Origin: Bacteroidota bacterium | GTDB lineage: Bacteria; Bacteroidota; Bacteroidia; Bacteroidales; FEN-979 | Assembly (NCBI GenBank): GCA_026391755.1 | Contig: JAPLDN010000314.1 | Coordinates: 1 to 5,419 of the forward strand | DNA length: 5,419 nt | Direction: 5' to 3' | In this document: positions 1 to 5,419 of the stretch, piece after piece | Layout: each line of letters opens with the position of its first letter | Position numbering within the stretch: the first letter of the stretch is position 1 | Program-made: the position numbers and the translations under genes | Notes under the pieces: generated by a model | What the model was told of the DNA's origin: nothing | The model's database searches: none | The model's input: only the letters and a program-made list of their open reading frames with translations

Positions 1-1
1 G

Positions 2-955
2 AACGGACTACAAACACATCTGAGCATCAAGCCTTATATCGTCGGGAGCAGGATTTCGGCGGAACTTGAAAAGAACCTTCTAAAAGATCAGTATCCCATT
101 TTGTTTGAAGGGCTCCACACCTGCCATTTTCTTAAAGACAAACAATTTGCGAAACGACTGAAAATCTATCGGGAAAGCAATATTGAGCACCAGTATTATT
201 ACCACCTCTACCAGGCCGAGAAGGCTTTTAAAAAGAAGTTGTTTTTCCTGATCGAAAGCCTCCGCCTGAGGAACTTCCAGAAATATCTTAAGCATGCCGA
301 CTTCATGTTGGTGGTTTCGGAAGAGGACAGGAAGTACCTGAAGAAAATATTTCCTTCGAAGCACATATCATATATGCCCAGTTTTCATAAGGAGGACGGG
401 ATTTTTATGAAGGAAGGCAGGGGCAGTTTCGCCCTTTACCACGGGAAACTAAGTGTCCCCGAAAACGAGCAGGCCGCCCGGTACCTCATTGCTGAAGTAT
501 GGGACCCATCTATGCCCGAGCTGGTGGTCGCCGGTCAGAATCCTTCGCCTTCTCTCAGCCTGATGGCGAAAGGGAGAAAGAACATCCGCATACTTCCAAA
601 TCCAACAGAAGAAGCAATGTTTGAGTTGATCCGTGACGCCCACATGCATGTTATGGTCACCTTCCAGCCGACAGGTCTAAAGCTAAAACTGCTGAACGCC
701 CTGTATAACGGAAGGTTTTGTATTGTAAACCTGCAGATGGTTGCCGGTACCAGCCTTGCCCCCCTTTGTGTTATAGCCAATAGCCCAGGAGAAATAAGGG
801 ACAAGGCCATGAGTTGCTTTGACGAAGAATTCACTGAAGAGATGATACAGGCCCGGCTGATGCACCTTGAAGCTAACTTTTCGAATAAAAAAAATTGCAA
901 AGAACTTCTGAATTTATTAACTTTACATCATGAAAAAAATACTAGTCCCCGTTGA
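2..955 (+). CDS. Glycosyltransferase (GT-B type, group 1/mannosyltransferase-like), 5'-truncated by the window edge
   Basis: The frame is open from base 2 to the TGA at 953-955, giving 317 residues without a start, so the N-terminus lies upstream. I infer a cytoplasmic glycosyltransferase that moves a sugar from a nucleotide-sugar to a glycan or lipid acceptor; the exact substrate cannot be read from sequence. Visible marks, numbered from base 2, are FEGLHTC near residue 35, an NIEHQYYYH stretch near 60-68 (resembling the HN-E-YY motif of this Bacteroidota family), HGKLSVPEN near 147-155, where the second Rossmann-like domain begins, AGQNPS near 177, and TGLKLKLLNALYNGRF near 224-239. That last block is the expected donor-sugar-binding region. 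Family members are about 370 aa as I recall, so about 50 or more residues may be missing. The TTG at 101 opens a reading but is not the true start, because conserved-looking sequence continues upstream. The last nine codons overlap the following stress-protein gene. Family call is firm; substrate is unknown. Confidence 0.8.
   Translation, partial: NGLQTHLSIKPYIVGSRISAELEKNLLKDQYPILFEGLHTCHFLKDKQFAKRLKIYRESNIEHQYYYHLYQAEKAFKKKLFFLIESLRLRNFQKYLKHADFMLVVSEEDRKYLKKIFPSKHISYMPSFHKEDGIFMKEGRGSFALYHGKLSVPENEQAARYLIAEVWDPSMPELVVAGQNPSPSLSLMAKGRKNIRILPNPTEEAMFELIRDAHMHVMVTFQPTGLKLKLLNALYNGRFCIVNLQMVAGTSLAPLCVIANSPGEIRDKAMSCFDEEFTEEMIQARLMHLEANFSNKKNCKELLNLLTLHHEKNTSPR
894..925 (+). promoter_or_regulatory. 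Candidate Bacteroidota-type promoter for the universal stress protein gene
   Basis: A TAACTTTA at 918-925 matches the Bacteroidota -7 consensus TAnnTTTG at all defined positions but the last. ATTG at 894-897 lies 20 bp upstream and matches the -33 TTTG at three of four positions. The element lies inside the 3' end of the glycosyltransferase gene and ends 4 bp before the ATG at 930, so a transcript from it would have almost no leader. There is no Shine-Dalgarno-like purine run before that ATG. The match is imperfect and AT-rich sequence gives chance hits, so this is only a candidate. Confidence 0.35.
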
Positions 956-1808
956 TTTTTCGCAGCATACCGACATCACTTGTCAGTACGCCATTGAGCT
1001 TGCTTCCACTTATGGAGCCGAACTGAAACTGTTTCATACTTATTTTGACCAGATCATCCTCACCGATACCAGCTTCCCCGACACCCTCGACATGACTACT
1101 CTTTACAACGAACAGCTGATGAGGGAGATTTTCAGGCAGTCGGAGGCAAGTATGAAAGAACTTCACGAAAAGCTTGAGGCCCGCATCAGGGAGAAGAACA
1201 TTGAGAACATCACGATTACCACCCATGTCAGCGGAGGTGAAGTTGAGCATGAACTTATTGAGATCTACAATGAATTCAAGCCCGATATGATCGTAATAGG
1301 CACGACAGGGAAAGGCAATAACCTTAATGTTTGGGGTAAAGTATCAACCTTTATCATTGACCATGTCAGGGTCCCGGTTTTCACGATTCCTGTTATGAAA
1401 GGCTTTAAAAGCTTTGAGAACGTGATGTTCGCCGCTGATCTTTCTGAAGGGAACCATCACTCGCTTGAGACCCTTATGGGTATGTTCAAACCATTTAACA
1501 ACCAGGTTCATGCGGTGCATTTCTGCCATGCTTCCAAACTTCCCGAAGCCGGGGTGAAGATGAAAGCCCTGCAGTCGGGTTTCTCAAAGGAAATTGCTGA
1601 AGGCCGATTGCATTTCAACCTCATCGAGGTTGAGGGAGAAAACCAGGAAACCATTGACCAGTTCGTGAAAGGCAAGCTTATTACCCTCATCGCATTCCAG
1701 CCACATAAGCGTTCGCTGGTATATATGGTATTTACACGGAATATTACAAAGAAGAACCTCTTTGCCACCAATGTTCCATTGCTGGCACTCCCCCTGGGGA
1801 AGCATTAA
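930..1808 (+). CDS. Universal stress protein, tandem UspA domains
   Basis: A 292-aa cytoplasmic protein with two Usp-type alpha/beta domains. Domain 1 (about 1-154) opens with the canonical KKILVPVDFS strand and contains IVIGTTGKGN (122-130) followed by G136 and S139. This resembles the ATP-binding G-xx-G-x9-G-S/T pattern, but the spacing is one residue short and W135 precedes the third glycine, so nucleotide binding is likely but not certain. Domain 2 (about 160-292) starts with FENVMFAADLS; at the equivalent place it has IAFQPHKRSLVYMVF (254-268), which lacks the glycine motif and probably does not bind ATP in the usual way. Two-domain Usp proteins of roughly 280-300 aa are common in Bacteroidota. 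The start is supported by the family N-terminus, although it lies 26 bp inside the upstream glycosyltransferase gene and has no Shine-Dalgarno. Its TAA overlaps the opposing stop codon. The role in stress survival is inferred from the family; the specific signal is unknown. Confidence 0.9.
   Translation: MKKILVPVDFSQHTDITCQYAIELASTYGAELKLFHTYFDQIILTDTSFPDTLDMTTLYNEQLMREIFRQSEASMKELHEKLEARIREKNIENITITTHVSGGEVEHELIEIYNEFKPDMIVIGTTGKGNNLNVWGKVSTFIIDHVRVPVFTIPVMKGFKSFENVMFAADLSEGNHHSLETLMGMFKPFNNQVHAVHFCHASKLPEAGVKMKALQSGFSKEIAEGRLHFNLIEVEGENQETIDQFVKGKLITLIAFQPHKRSLVYMVFTRNITKKNLFATNVPLLALPLGKH
1788..1802 (-). terminator. GC-rich hairpin at the convergent gene junction, weak terminator candidate
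   Basis: Read on the - strand, CTTCCCCAGGGGGAG starts 2 nt after the TAA of the LysM protein gene. It can form a 6-bp stem (one G-U pair) with a 3-nt loop. No U-tract follows, so it does not fit a standard intrinsic terminator. On the + strand the same bases encode the last codons of the stress protein and pair less well. It is recorded because the two genes leave no intergenic space for any other terminator. Confidence 0.2.
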
Positions 1809-3304
1809 TCAACTCTTACCAGCTTAAAATTTTCATATTGGTATACCGACCAGTGCCGGTTTTCGAACCCGTTGGATGTAGCATTGCCTGCTTTCCGAAA
1901 CTCAAAACTGGTCTGCGATGTTCCCAGCCTGAAATCCTTTATGCAGCCGGGAAACTGTTTCCCGAATTTCATCAGGGCCGTAAGGAAATAATAACCTACG
2001 TCAAATCCCTGGAAGGCGAGGGCCTCCGGATCACCTTTATATTTTTCCTGGTAATCCTGTACCAGCTTTTTCACCCCTACAACCGAATAATCTACGAAGT
2101 ACGCTGTTATAAGGTGAGTATTCAGTCCGTTAAGAAAATCAGTCTCAAGGCCCTCTATCTTTTCCCAATCGGTAAGCCCCACCAGGCTCAGTTTATAGTC
2201 GTTCCGGAGTTCATAAAATCTGCGCATGAGGTCAAGGGCATAAGCATTGTTATCGGCAAAGGCAACTATCACATTCTCCTTACCCTTTGAAAGCTTTCCA
2301 ATAGCGACATCCTGGCCCTCAGCCAGGACTACATTGAGGTTTCTCGCCAAACATTCCTTTTTCAGTTTATCGGCAATATCCTTATCCCTGAACTGCCCGT
2401 TCCTGATGATAATGATCTGCCCCCGGTACATGCTTCTCTGCATAAAATCGGCCAGGCTTTCAAGTTGGGAGTTTTTTGAAGGGTTTACCTTGAAAACCAT
2501 CTCATTATTAATAACAATATCACTGCGCTCGCTAAGAGGATTTACGATGGGGATGTTATTCTTAAGGGCAAATTTTGCAACAAGCTGGAAATTCTTATTA
2601 AACAGCAGCCCGATGATCAGGTCGGCCGACTTAAGTTCTGCTTTCTCCAGCAATTTCTGTGTCACCAGGGTATCCTTGCCAACATCGTATACATGTATAA
2701 CAAGGTGAAGCCCCTGTTTTTGGAGTGAATCCACAGCCAGCCTGAAGCCTTCATAAAACGGCAGGTACTTGAGGGAGTTCCAGTTTTCGATAGCCTCTTC
2801 CGCAGCAGTTTCAGGGTTCATGGCCTCAACTTCTTCCAGGTAAAGGGGGAGCATTAGCACCACATTGAATGCCATATTCCGGGAGGTGGAATCTGAGCCG
2901 CAGGGGATGGCAGCCAATCCCGGAGCCGGTAGCCGGGAGCCGGGAACCGGGGGTACGGCAGAAGGCTTCTGGTTCACGGTTTCCGGTTTCCGGTTCACGG
3001 TTTCCGGTTTTAAGGAAGGTTCCTCTTTTTTCTGAACAGGGAATGGGATCAGGAGTTGCTGGTCTGCTTTCAGGCCTTCCTTAACATTGGGATTCTCAGC
3101 AATGATATTATTCACCTCCACCCCGTATGCTTTGGAGATCATATACAGCGTCTGGCCTTTTTTAACGATATGAACATAGAACGACTTTCCGTCCTTCTGT
3201 TCAACGACAGCAGAATGAATTGCCTTGAGCTGTTCCTGGTAGGTTTGAGCCTGCACACAGGGTAGGGTTGAGAGAAGCGCTAAGAAACAGAAAAGACGGT
3301 ACAT
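1805..3304 (-). CDS. Secreted LysM-domain protein with type 1 periplasmic-binding (ABC substrate-binding-like) domain
   Basis: A 499-aa exported protein. Residues 1-19 form a signal peptide (YR, hydrophobic core FCFLALLSTL, VQA just before Q20). C16 is preceded by proline, so a lipobox is unlikely and signal peptidase I cleavage is favoured. Residues 42-88 are one LysM domain (YVHIVKKGQTLYMISKAYGV, NPNVKEGL, QQLLIPF), expected to bind peptidoglycan. Residues 91-134 are a proline-rich linker with the 7-residue repeat KPETVNR/KPETVNQ (99-112) and PGSRLPAPG (121-129), both encoded by tandem DNA repeats. Residues 145-499 resemble the LivK-like type 1 periplasmic-binding fold: FNVVLMLPLY, YEGFRLAVDSLQKQG, LIIGLLFNKN, IPIVNPLSE, and later FQGFDVGYYFLTAL. 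The ligand is unknown and no permease or ATPase gene is nearby. It lies 71 bp downstream of guaA and is probably co-transcribed with it. The start is supported by the signal peptide. The fold call is fairly sure; whether it takes part in transport, sensing or cell-wall tethering is open. Confidence 0.88.
   Translation of the reverse strand: MYRLFCFLALLSTLPCVQAQTYQEQLKAIHSAVVEQKDGKSFYVHIVKKGQTLYMISKAYGVEVNNIIAENPNVKEGLKADQQLLIPFPVQKKEEPSLKPETVNRKPETVNQKPSAVPPVPGSRLPAPGLAAIPCGSDSTSRNMAFNVVLMLPLYLEEVEAMNPETAAEEAIENWNSLKYLPFYEGFRLAVDSLQKQGLHLVIHVYDVGKDTLVTQKLLEKAELKSADLIIGLLFNKNFQLVAKFALKNNIPIVNPLSERSDIVINNEMVFKVNPSKNSQLESLADFMQRSMYRGQIIIIRNGQFRDKDIADKLKKECLARNLNVVLAEGQDVAIGKLSKGKENVIVAFADNNAYALDLMRRFYELRNDYKLSLVGLTDWEKIEGLETDFLNGLNTHLITAYFVDYSVVGVKKLVQDYQEKYKGDPEALAFQGFDVGYYFLTALMKFGKQFPGCIKDFRLGTSQTSFEFRKAGNATSNGFENRHWSVYQYENFKLVRVD
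2922..2956. repeat. GC-rich heptamer array inside the LysM protein gene
   Basis: On the + strand a partial unit GGAGCC (2922) is followed by GGTAGCC (2928), GGGAGCC (2935), GGGAACC (2942) and a degraded GGGGGTAC (2949). Each junction makes CCGG. On the coding (-) strand this specifies residues around VPPVPGSRLPAPG of the interdomain linker. The consensus GGNANCC resembles the neighbouring array at 2971-3012, which suggests a common origin. Confidence 0.75.
2971..3012. repeat. Six-unit heptamer array, two 21-bp superunits, inside the LysM protein gene
   Basis: Six 7-bp units lie end to end on the + strand: GGTTCAC at 2971 and 2992, GGTTTCC at 2978, 2985 and 2999, and a decayed GGTTTTA at 3006. 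They form two 21-bp superunits, 2971-2991 and 2992-3012, which differ only at their last two bases. Three heptamers equal seven codons, so the array stays in frame and encodes KPETVNR followed by KPETVNQ in the linker between the LysM and binding domains. Confidence 0.9.
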
Positions 3305-3323
3305 TGCTTTAAATTTTGATGCA

Positions 3324-3370
3324 GGATAACTGGATAACCGGATATCCGGTTACCTGGCCGCCCAGTTATC
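3324..3370. repeat. Nested palindrome built from octamer repeats in the guaA-lysM gap
   Basis: Four 8-bp units run in tandem on the + strand: GGATAACT (3324), GGATAACC (3332), GGATATCC (3340) and GGTTACCT (3348). They contain the perfect 18-bp palindrome TAACCGGATATCCGGTTA at 3335-3352. An outer 9-bp inverted repeat, GATAACTGG (3325-3333) and CCAGTTATC (3362-3370), encloses it. In - strand RNA this gives a two-tier hairpin with an AUAU loop and an unequal internal loop, located between the guaA stop and the lysM start. No U-tract follows immediately. It could act as an RNA processing or stability element or a weak attenuator, be a protein-binding site, or have no function. Confidence 0.7.
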
Positions 3371-3375
3371 TGTTA

Positions 3376-4905
3376 CTATTCCCATTCTATCGTTGCCGGT
3401 GGTTTTGACGAAATATCGTACACCACCCTGTTCACTCCTTTGACTTTGTTTATGATATCGTTGCTGACTTTAGCCAGGAATTCGTGGGGGAGGTGGGCCC
3501 AGTCGGCCGTCATCCCGTCGGTAGAAGTCACTGCGCGCAAAGCGACCACATTTTCATATGTTCTCTCATCCCCCATCACACCCACAGATTGGACCGGGAG
3601 CAGCACGGCAAAAGCCTGCCACACCTTATGGTAGAGGTCATATTTTCGAAGTCCTGCAATATAGATATCATCAACATCCTGCAACAGTCTGATCTTTTCC
3701 CGGGTAAGGTCGCCAATGATACGCACGGCCAGGCCAGGGCCCGGGAAGGGATGGCGGTTGATGAATTCCGGATCCAGGCCCAGGGTAAGGCCGACCTTGC
3801 GTACCTCATCCTTGAACAGGAAGCTCAGGGGCTCAACAATCTTCAGTTTCATATACTCTGGCAATCCTCCCACATTATGATGCGATTTAATGGTAGCCGA
3901 AGGCCCTTTAACCGAGCGGGATTCGATCACATCAGGGTAAATAGTCCCCTGGGCCAGCCAGGCAATGCCCTGGATCTTATGGGCTTCCTGGTCAAAGACA
4001 TCGATAAAGGTCTTGCCAATGACTTTGCGCTTCTTCTCAGGATCGGCTACCCCTTTTAACGCATCGAGGAACTGGTCCCTTGCATCAACACCGATCACAT
4101 TCAGGTCAAGTTTTTTGTAGCGCTCCATGACCTTGCTGAATTCGTCCTTTCGAAGTAACCCATTGTCAACAAAGATGCAGTAAAGGTTCTTATGGATCGC
4201 CCTGTTGAGGAGCATGGCTGTAACAGAGGAATCGACACCACCGCTTAAACCCAGCACCACCCTGTCATTCCCAAGCCTGGCTTTGAGTTCCTTTACAGTT
4301 GATTCAACGAACAACTCAGGGGTCCAGTCCTGCTTACATCCGCAGATATTTACAACAAAATTCTTCAATAAATGCAAACCTTCGGGGGTATGGTAAACTT
4401 CCGGGTGAAACTGTATCCCGTAGGTTTCCTCTCCTTCGATCTTGAATGCGGCGTATTCCACATCCGAAGTGGAACCTGTGATCTTAAAGGAGGCAGGGGC
4501 TTTCAGGATGGTGTCGGCATGCGACATCCAAACCTGGGTACCGGTTGACATTCCCCTGAGGAGGCGACAGCGCTGGTCGATGAAACCCAGGTTCGCACGG
4601 CCATATTCGCGTATTTTCGAAGGTGCAACCTCTCCTCCCGAAAAATGGACCAGGTACTGGGCACCATAACAGACACCAAGGACCGGGAGCAAGCCTTTAA
4701 TCCCCGAGAGATCAGGGAAGGGTGCATCCTGGTCCCTCACCGAAAAAGGGCTGCCCGAAAGGATCACCCCTTTGAGGCCTCTGAGGTCCCTGGGAAAATT
4801 ATTATAAGGATGGATATCACAAAATACGTTAAGTTCCCTGACCCTGCGAGCGATAAGCTGGGTGTACTGGGATCCGAAATCGAGAATTAAAATGGTTTCC
4901 TGCAT
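3376..4905 (-). CDS. guaA: GMP synthase (glutamine-hydrolysing)
   Basis: A complete 509-aa cytoplasmic enzyme that converts XMP to GMP with ATP and glutamine, the last step of de novo guanine nucleotide synthesis. The class I glutamine amidotransferase domain (about 1-190) opens with ILILDFGSQYTQLIARRVRE. It has the nucleophile C79 in GVCYGAQYL and the partners H167 and E169 in GIQFHPEVYH. The ATP-pyrophosphatase domain (about 205-390) carries the P-loop SGGVDSS (221-227), then FVDNGLLRKDE, GKTFIDVFDQEA and LAQGTIYPDVIES. The C-terminal dimerisation and XMP-binding part contains RHPFPGPGLAVRI (384-396), MGDERTYE and the characteristic ending KPPATIEWE. Length is usual for single-chain bacterial GuaA (E. 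coli about 525 aa) and no catalytic residue is missing. The start is fixed by the conserved N-terminus. It lies 18 bp downstream of the M23-type gene and has its own promoter-like element in that gap; the LysM protein gene follows. Confidence 0.98.
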   Translation of the reverse strand: MQETILILDFGSQYTQLIARRVRELNVFCDIHPYNNFPRDLRGLKGVILSGSPFSVRDQDAPFPDLSGIKGLLPVLGVCYGAQYLVHFSGGEVAPSKIREYGRANLGFIDQRCRLLRGMSTGTQVWMSHADTILKAPASFKITGSTSDVEYAAFKIEGEETYGIQFHPEVYHTPEGLHLLKNFVVNICGCKQDWTPELFVESTVKELKARLGNDRVVLGLSGGVDSSVTAMLLNRAIHKNLYCIFVDNGLLRKDEFSKVMERYKKLDLNVIGVDARDQFLDALKGVADPEKKRKVIGKTFIDVFDQEAHKIQGIAWLAQGTIYPDVIESRSVKGPSATIKSHHNVGGLPEYMKLKIVEPLSFLFKDEVRKVGLTLGLDPEFINRHPFPGPGLAVRIIGDLTREKIRLLQDVDDIYIAGLRKYDLYHKVWQAFAVLLPVQSVGVMGDERTYENVVALRAVTSTDGMTADWAHLPHEFLAKVSNDIINKVKGVNRVVYDISSKPPATIEWE

Positions 4906-4909
4906 ACTG

Positions 4910-4917
4910 CAAATTTA
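4910..4917 (-). promoter_or_regulatory. Perfect Bacteroidota -7 element ahead of guaA
   Basis: The - strand reads TAAATTTG at 4917-4910, a full match to TAnnTTTG, ending 4 nt before the guaA ATG. At the normal spacing the -33 position holds CTTC instead of TTTG, so the upstream element is weak. Start of transcription would fall at or next to the ATG, giving a leaderless or nearly leaderless guaA mRNA. The short gap has no room for a riboswitch and no Shine-Dalgarno. A direct repeat, GCAAAT at 4909-4914 and 4919-4924 on the + strand, flanks the element. Confidence 0.45.
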
Positions 4918-4923
4918 AGCAAA

Positions 4924-5419
4924 TCATCGGATGAGGGAAGCTTCGTAACTGCTTTTATTCCCTACGCCATCGGTCACAACGAGGAGAAAATTGTTTTTAC
5001 CTTTCGCCATATGTTCATCAATGAAGTAGGTGAGCAGGTTATTCTTGGCATCGTAGTCCATGAGTATCCATTTTCCATTCATTGTGCCGCGCCAGGATTT
5101 AATGCCCGACAGGTTATCGCTGATCTTCAGCATTATGCTCCCCTGTCCCCTGAGGTTTTTACCTGTTTTCACATTCACCGGCCTGATCACCGGCGATTCA
5201 GTATCCACAGCAATGCTGTAATCTCCGAAATCCCGTATCTGCGTCTTTAAAAAACCTTTCTCCCATACCCCGCCTTTCGAATAAAATCTGTGGCCTGACT
5301 CAATTGCAACAATGACTGCTTTATCCATCAGTTCCTTCGGGAGATTCGTTGGTTTGACCGAAAGGCTGCAATTCACATGCAAAGGTGTGTCTTCATTATG
5401 CATCCTGTGGAGGCGGGCG
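4924..5419 (-). CDS. C-terminal part of an M23-type (LytM-like) metallopeptidase family protein, 5'-truncated by the window edge
   Basis: The frame is open from the window edge to the TGA at 4926-4924, giving about 164 residues. The ATG at 5403 is probably internal: the five codons before it (ARLHR) stay open, and the protein shows no signal peptide or domain start there. The visible part looks like beta-sandwich material: NCSLSVKPTNLPKE, VAIESGHRFYSKGGVWEKGFL, SPVIRPVNVKTGKNL, IMLKISDNLSGIKSWRGTMNGKWILMDYDAK, and FLLVVTDGVGNKSSYEASLIR at the end. I associate this region with the C-terminal extension of long Bacteroidota M23 peptidases, exported enzymes that cut peptidoglycan crosslinks. The catalytic HxxxD and HxH motifs would lie outside the window, so the peptidase assignment is inferred. 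An Ig-like domain of another secreted protein is the main alternative. It is followed 17-18 bp later by guaA on the same strand. Confidence 0.6.
   Translation of the reverse strand, partial: ARLHRMHNEDTPLHVNCSLSVKPTNLPKELMDKAVIVAIESGHRFYSKGGVWEKGFLKTQIRDFGDYSIAVDTESPVIRPVNVKTGKNLRGQGSIMLKISDNLSGIKSWRGTMNGKWILMDYDAKNNLLTYFIDEHMAKGKNNFLLVVTDGVGNKSSYEASLIR

Noticed and set aside
535..900. A 121-aa - strand open frame antisense to the glycosyltransferase
   Set aside because: The + strand frame carries the conserved glycosyltransferase motifs across the same bases; the antisense translation looks random.
1838..2708. Two + strand open frames of about 150 aa each (1838-2290 and 2247-2708)
   Set aside because: They lie entirely antisense to the well-supported LysM/binding-protein gene, overlap each other, and their translations show no recognisable domain or plausible start context.
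2922..3012. Possible CRISPR array
   Set aside because: The repeats are 7 bp and contiguous, with no 25-40 bp spacers, no cas genes nearby, and they lie in frame inside a coding sequence.
3305..3375. Standard intrinsic terminator after guaA
   Set aside because: The nested hairpin is strong, but no U-tract follows it on the - strand, so I list it as a structured repeat and not as a terminator.
3484..4059. A 191-aa + strand open frame antisense to guaA
   Set aside because: guaA is certain on the opposite strand with intact catalytic motifs throughout; this frame is a codon-bias shadow with no domain features.
4906..4923. Purine riboswitch or leader regulation upstream of guaA
   Set aside because: Only 18 bp separate guaA from the preceding stop codon, too short for an aptamer, and no aptamer-like sequence is visible.
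5380..5403. ATG at 5403 (- strand) as a true start of a small 159-aa protein
   Set aside because: The frame stays open to the window edge, there is no signal peptide for what looks like an extracellular beta domain, and the residues before the ATG fit a continuing protein.

Overview
The window looks like chromosomal DNA of a member of Bacteroidota, probably of the order Bacteroidales and possibly from an uncultured lineage. The grounds are the protein families present (a glycosyltransferase, a LysM/periplasmic-binding fusion and an M23-associated C-terminal domain, each in a form I associate with this phylum), the absence of Shine-Dalgarno sequences before starts, and matches to the Bacteroidota -7 promoter element (TAnnTTTG) just ahead of two start codons. 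No plasmid, phage, insertion-sequence, tRNA, rRNA or CRISPR signal was seen. The window is almost entirely coding; the largest gap is 71 bp.

Layout. The left third is read on the + strand: the 3' part of a glycosyltransferase gene (its start lies before the window), overlapped by 26 bp by a complete tandem-domain universal stress protein gene. The rest is read on the - strand in the order M23-type protein C-terminus (its start lies beyond the window), guaA (GMP synthase, complete) and a complete gene for a secreted protein with an N-terminal LysM domain and a type 1 periplasmic-binding domain. The gaps in this - strand group are 17-18 bp and 71 bp, so it may be one operon, although guaA probably also has its own promoter. 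The two gene groups converge, and their stop codons interlock in one TTAA at 1805-1808.

How the genes relate. The genes are mostly housekeeping and cell-envelope functions: sugar transfer, stress response, guanine nucleotide synthesis, and peptidoglycan-associated proteins. There is no evident dedicated pathway and I do not see a convincing new defence or mobile system. The most unusual material is non-coding in style: short CCGG-centred 7-bp and 8-bp tandem arrays. Two lie in frame inside the LysM protein gene, where they encode its interdomain linker, and a related one forms a nested palindrome in the 71-bp gap upstream of that gene. Other points of note are a possibly leaderless guaA transcript and an orphan binding protein with no transporter beside it.
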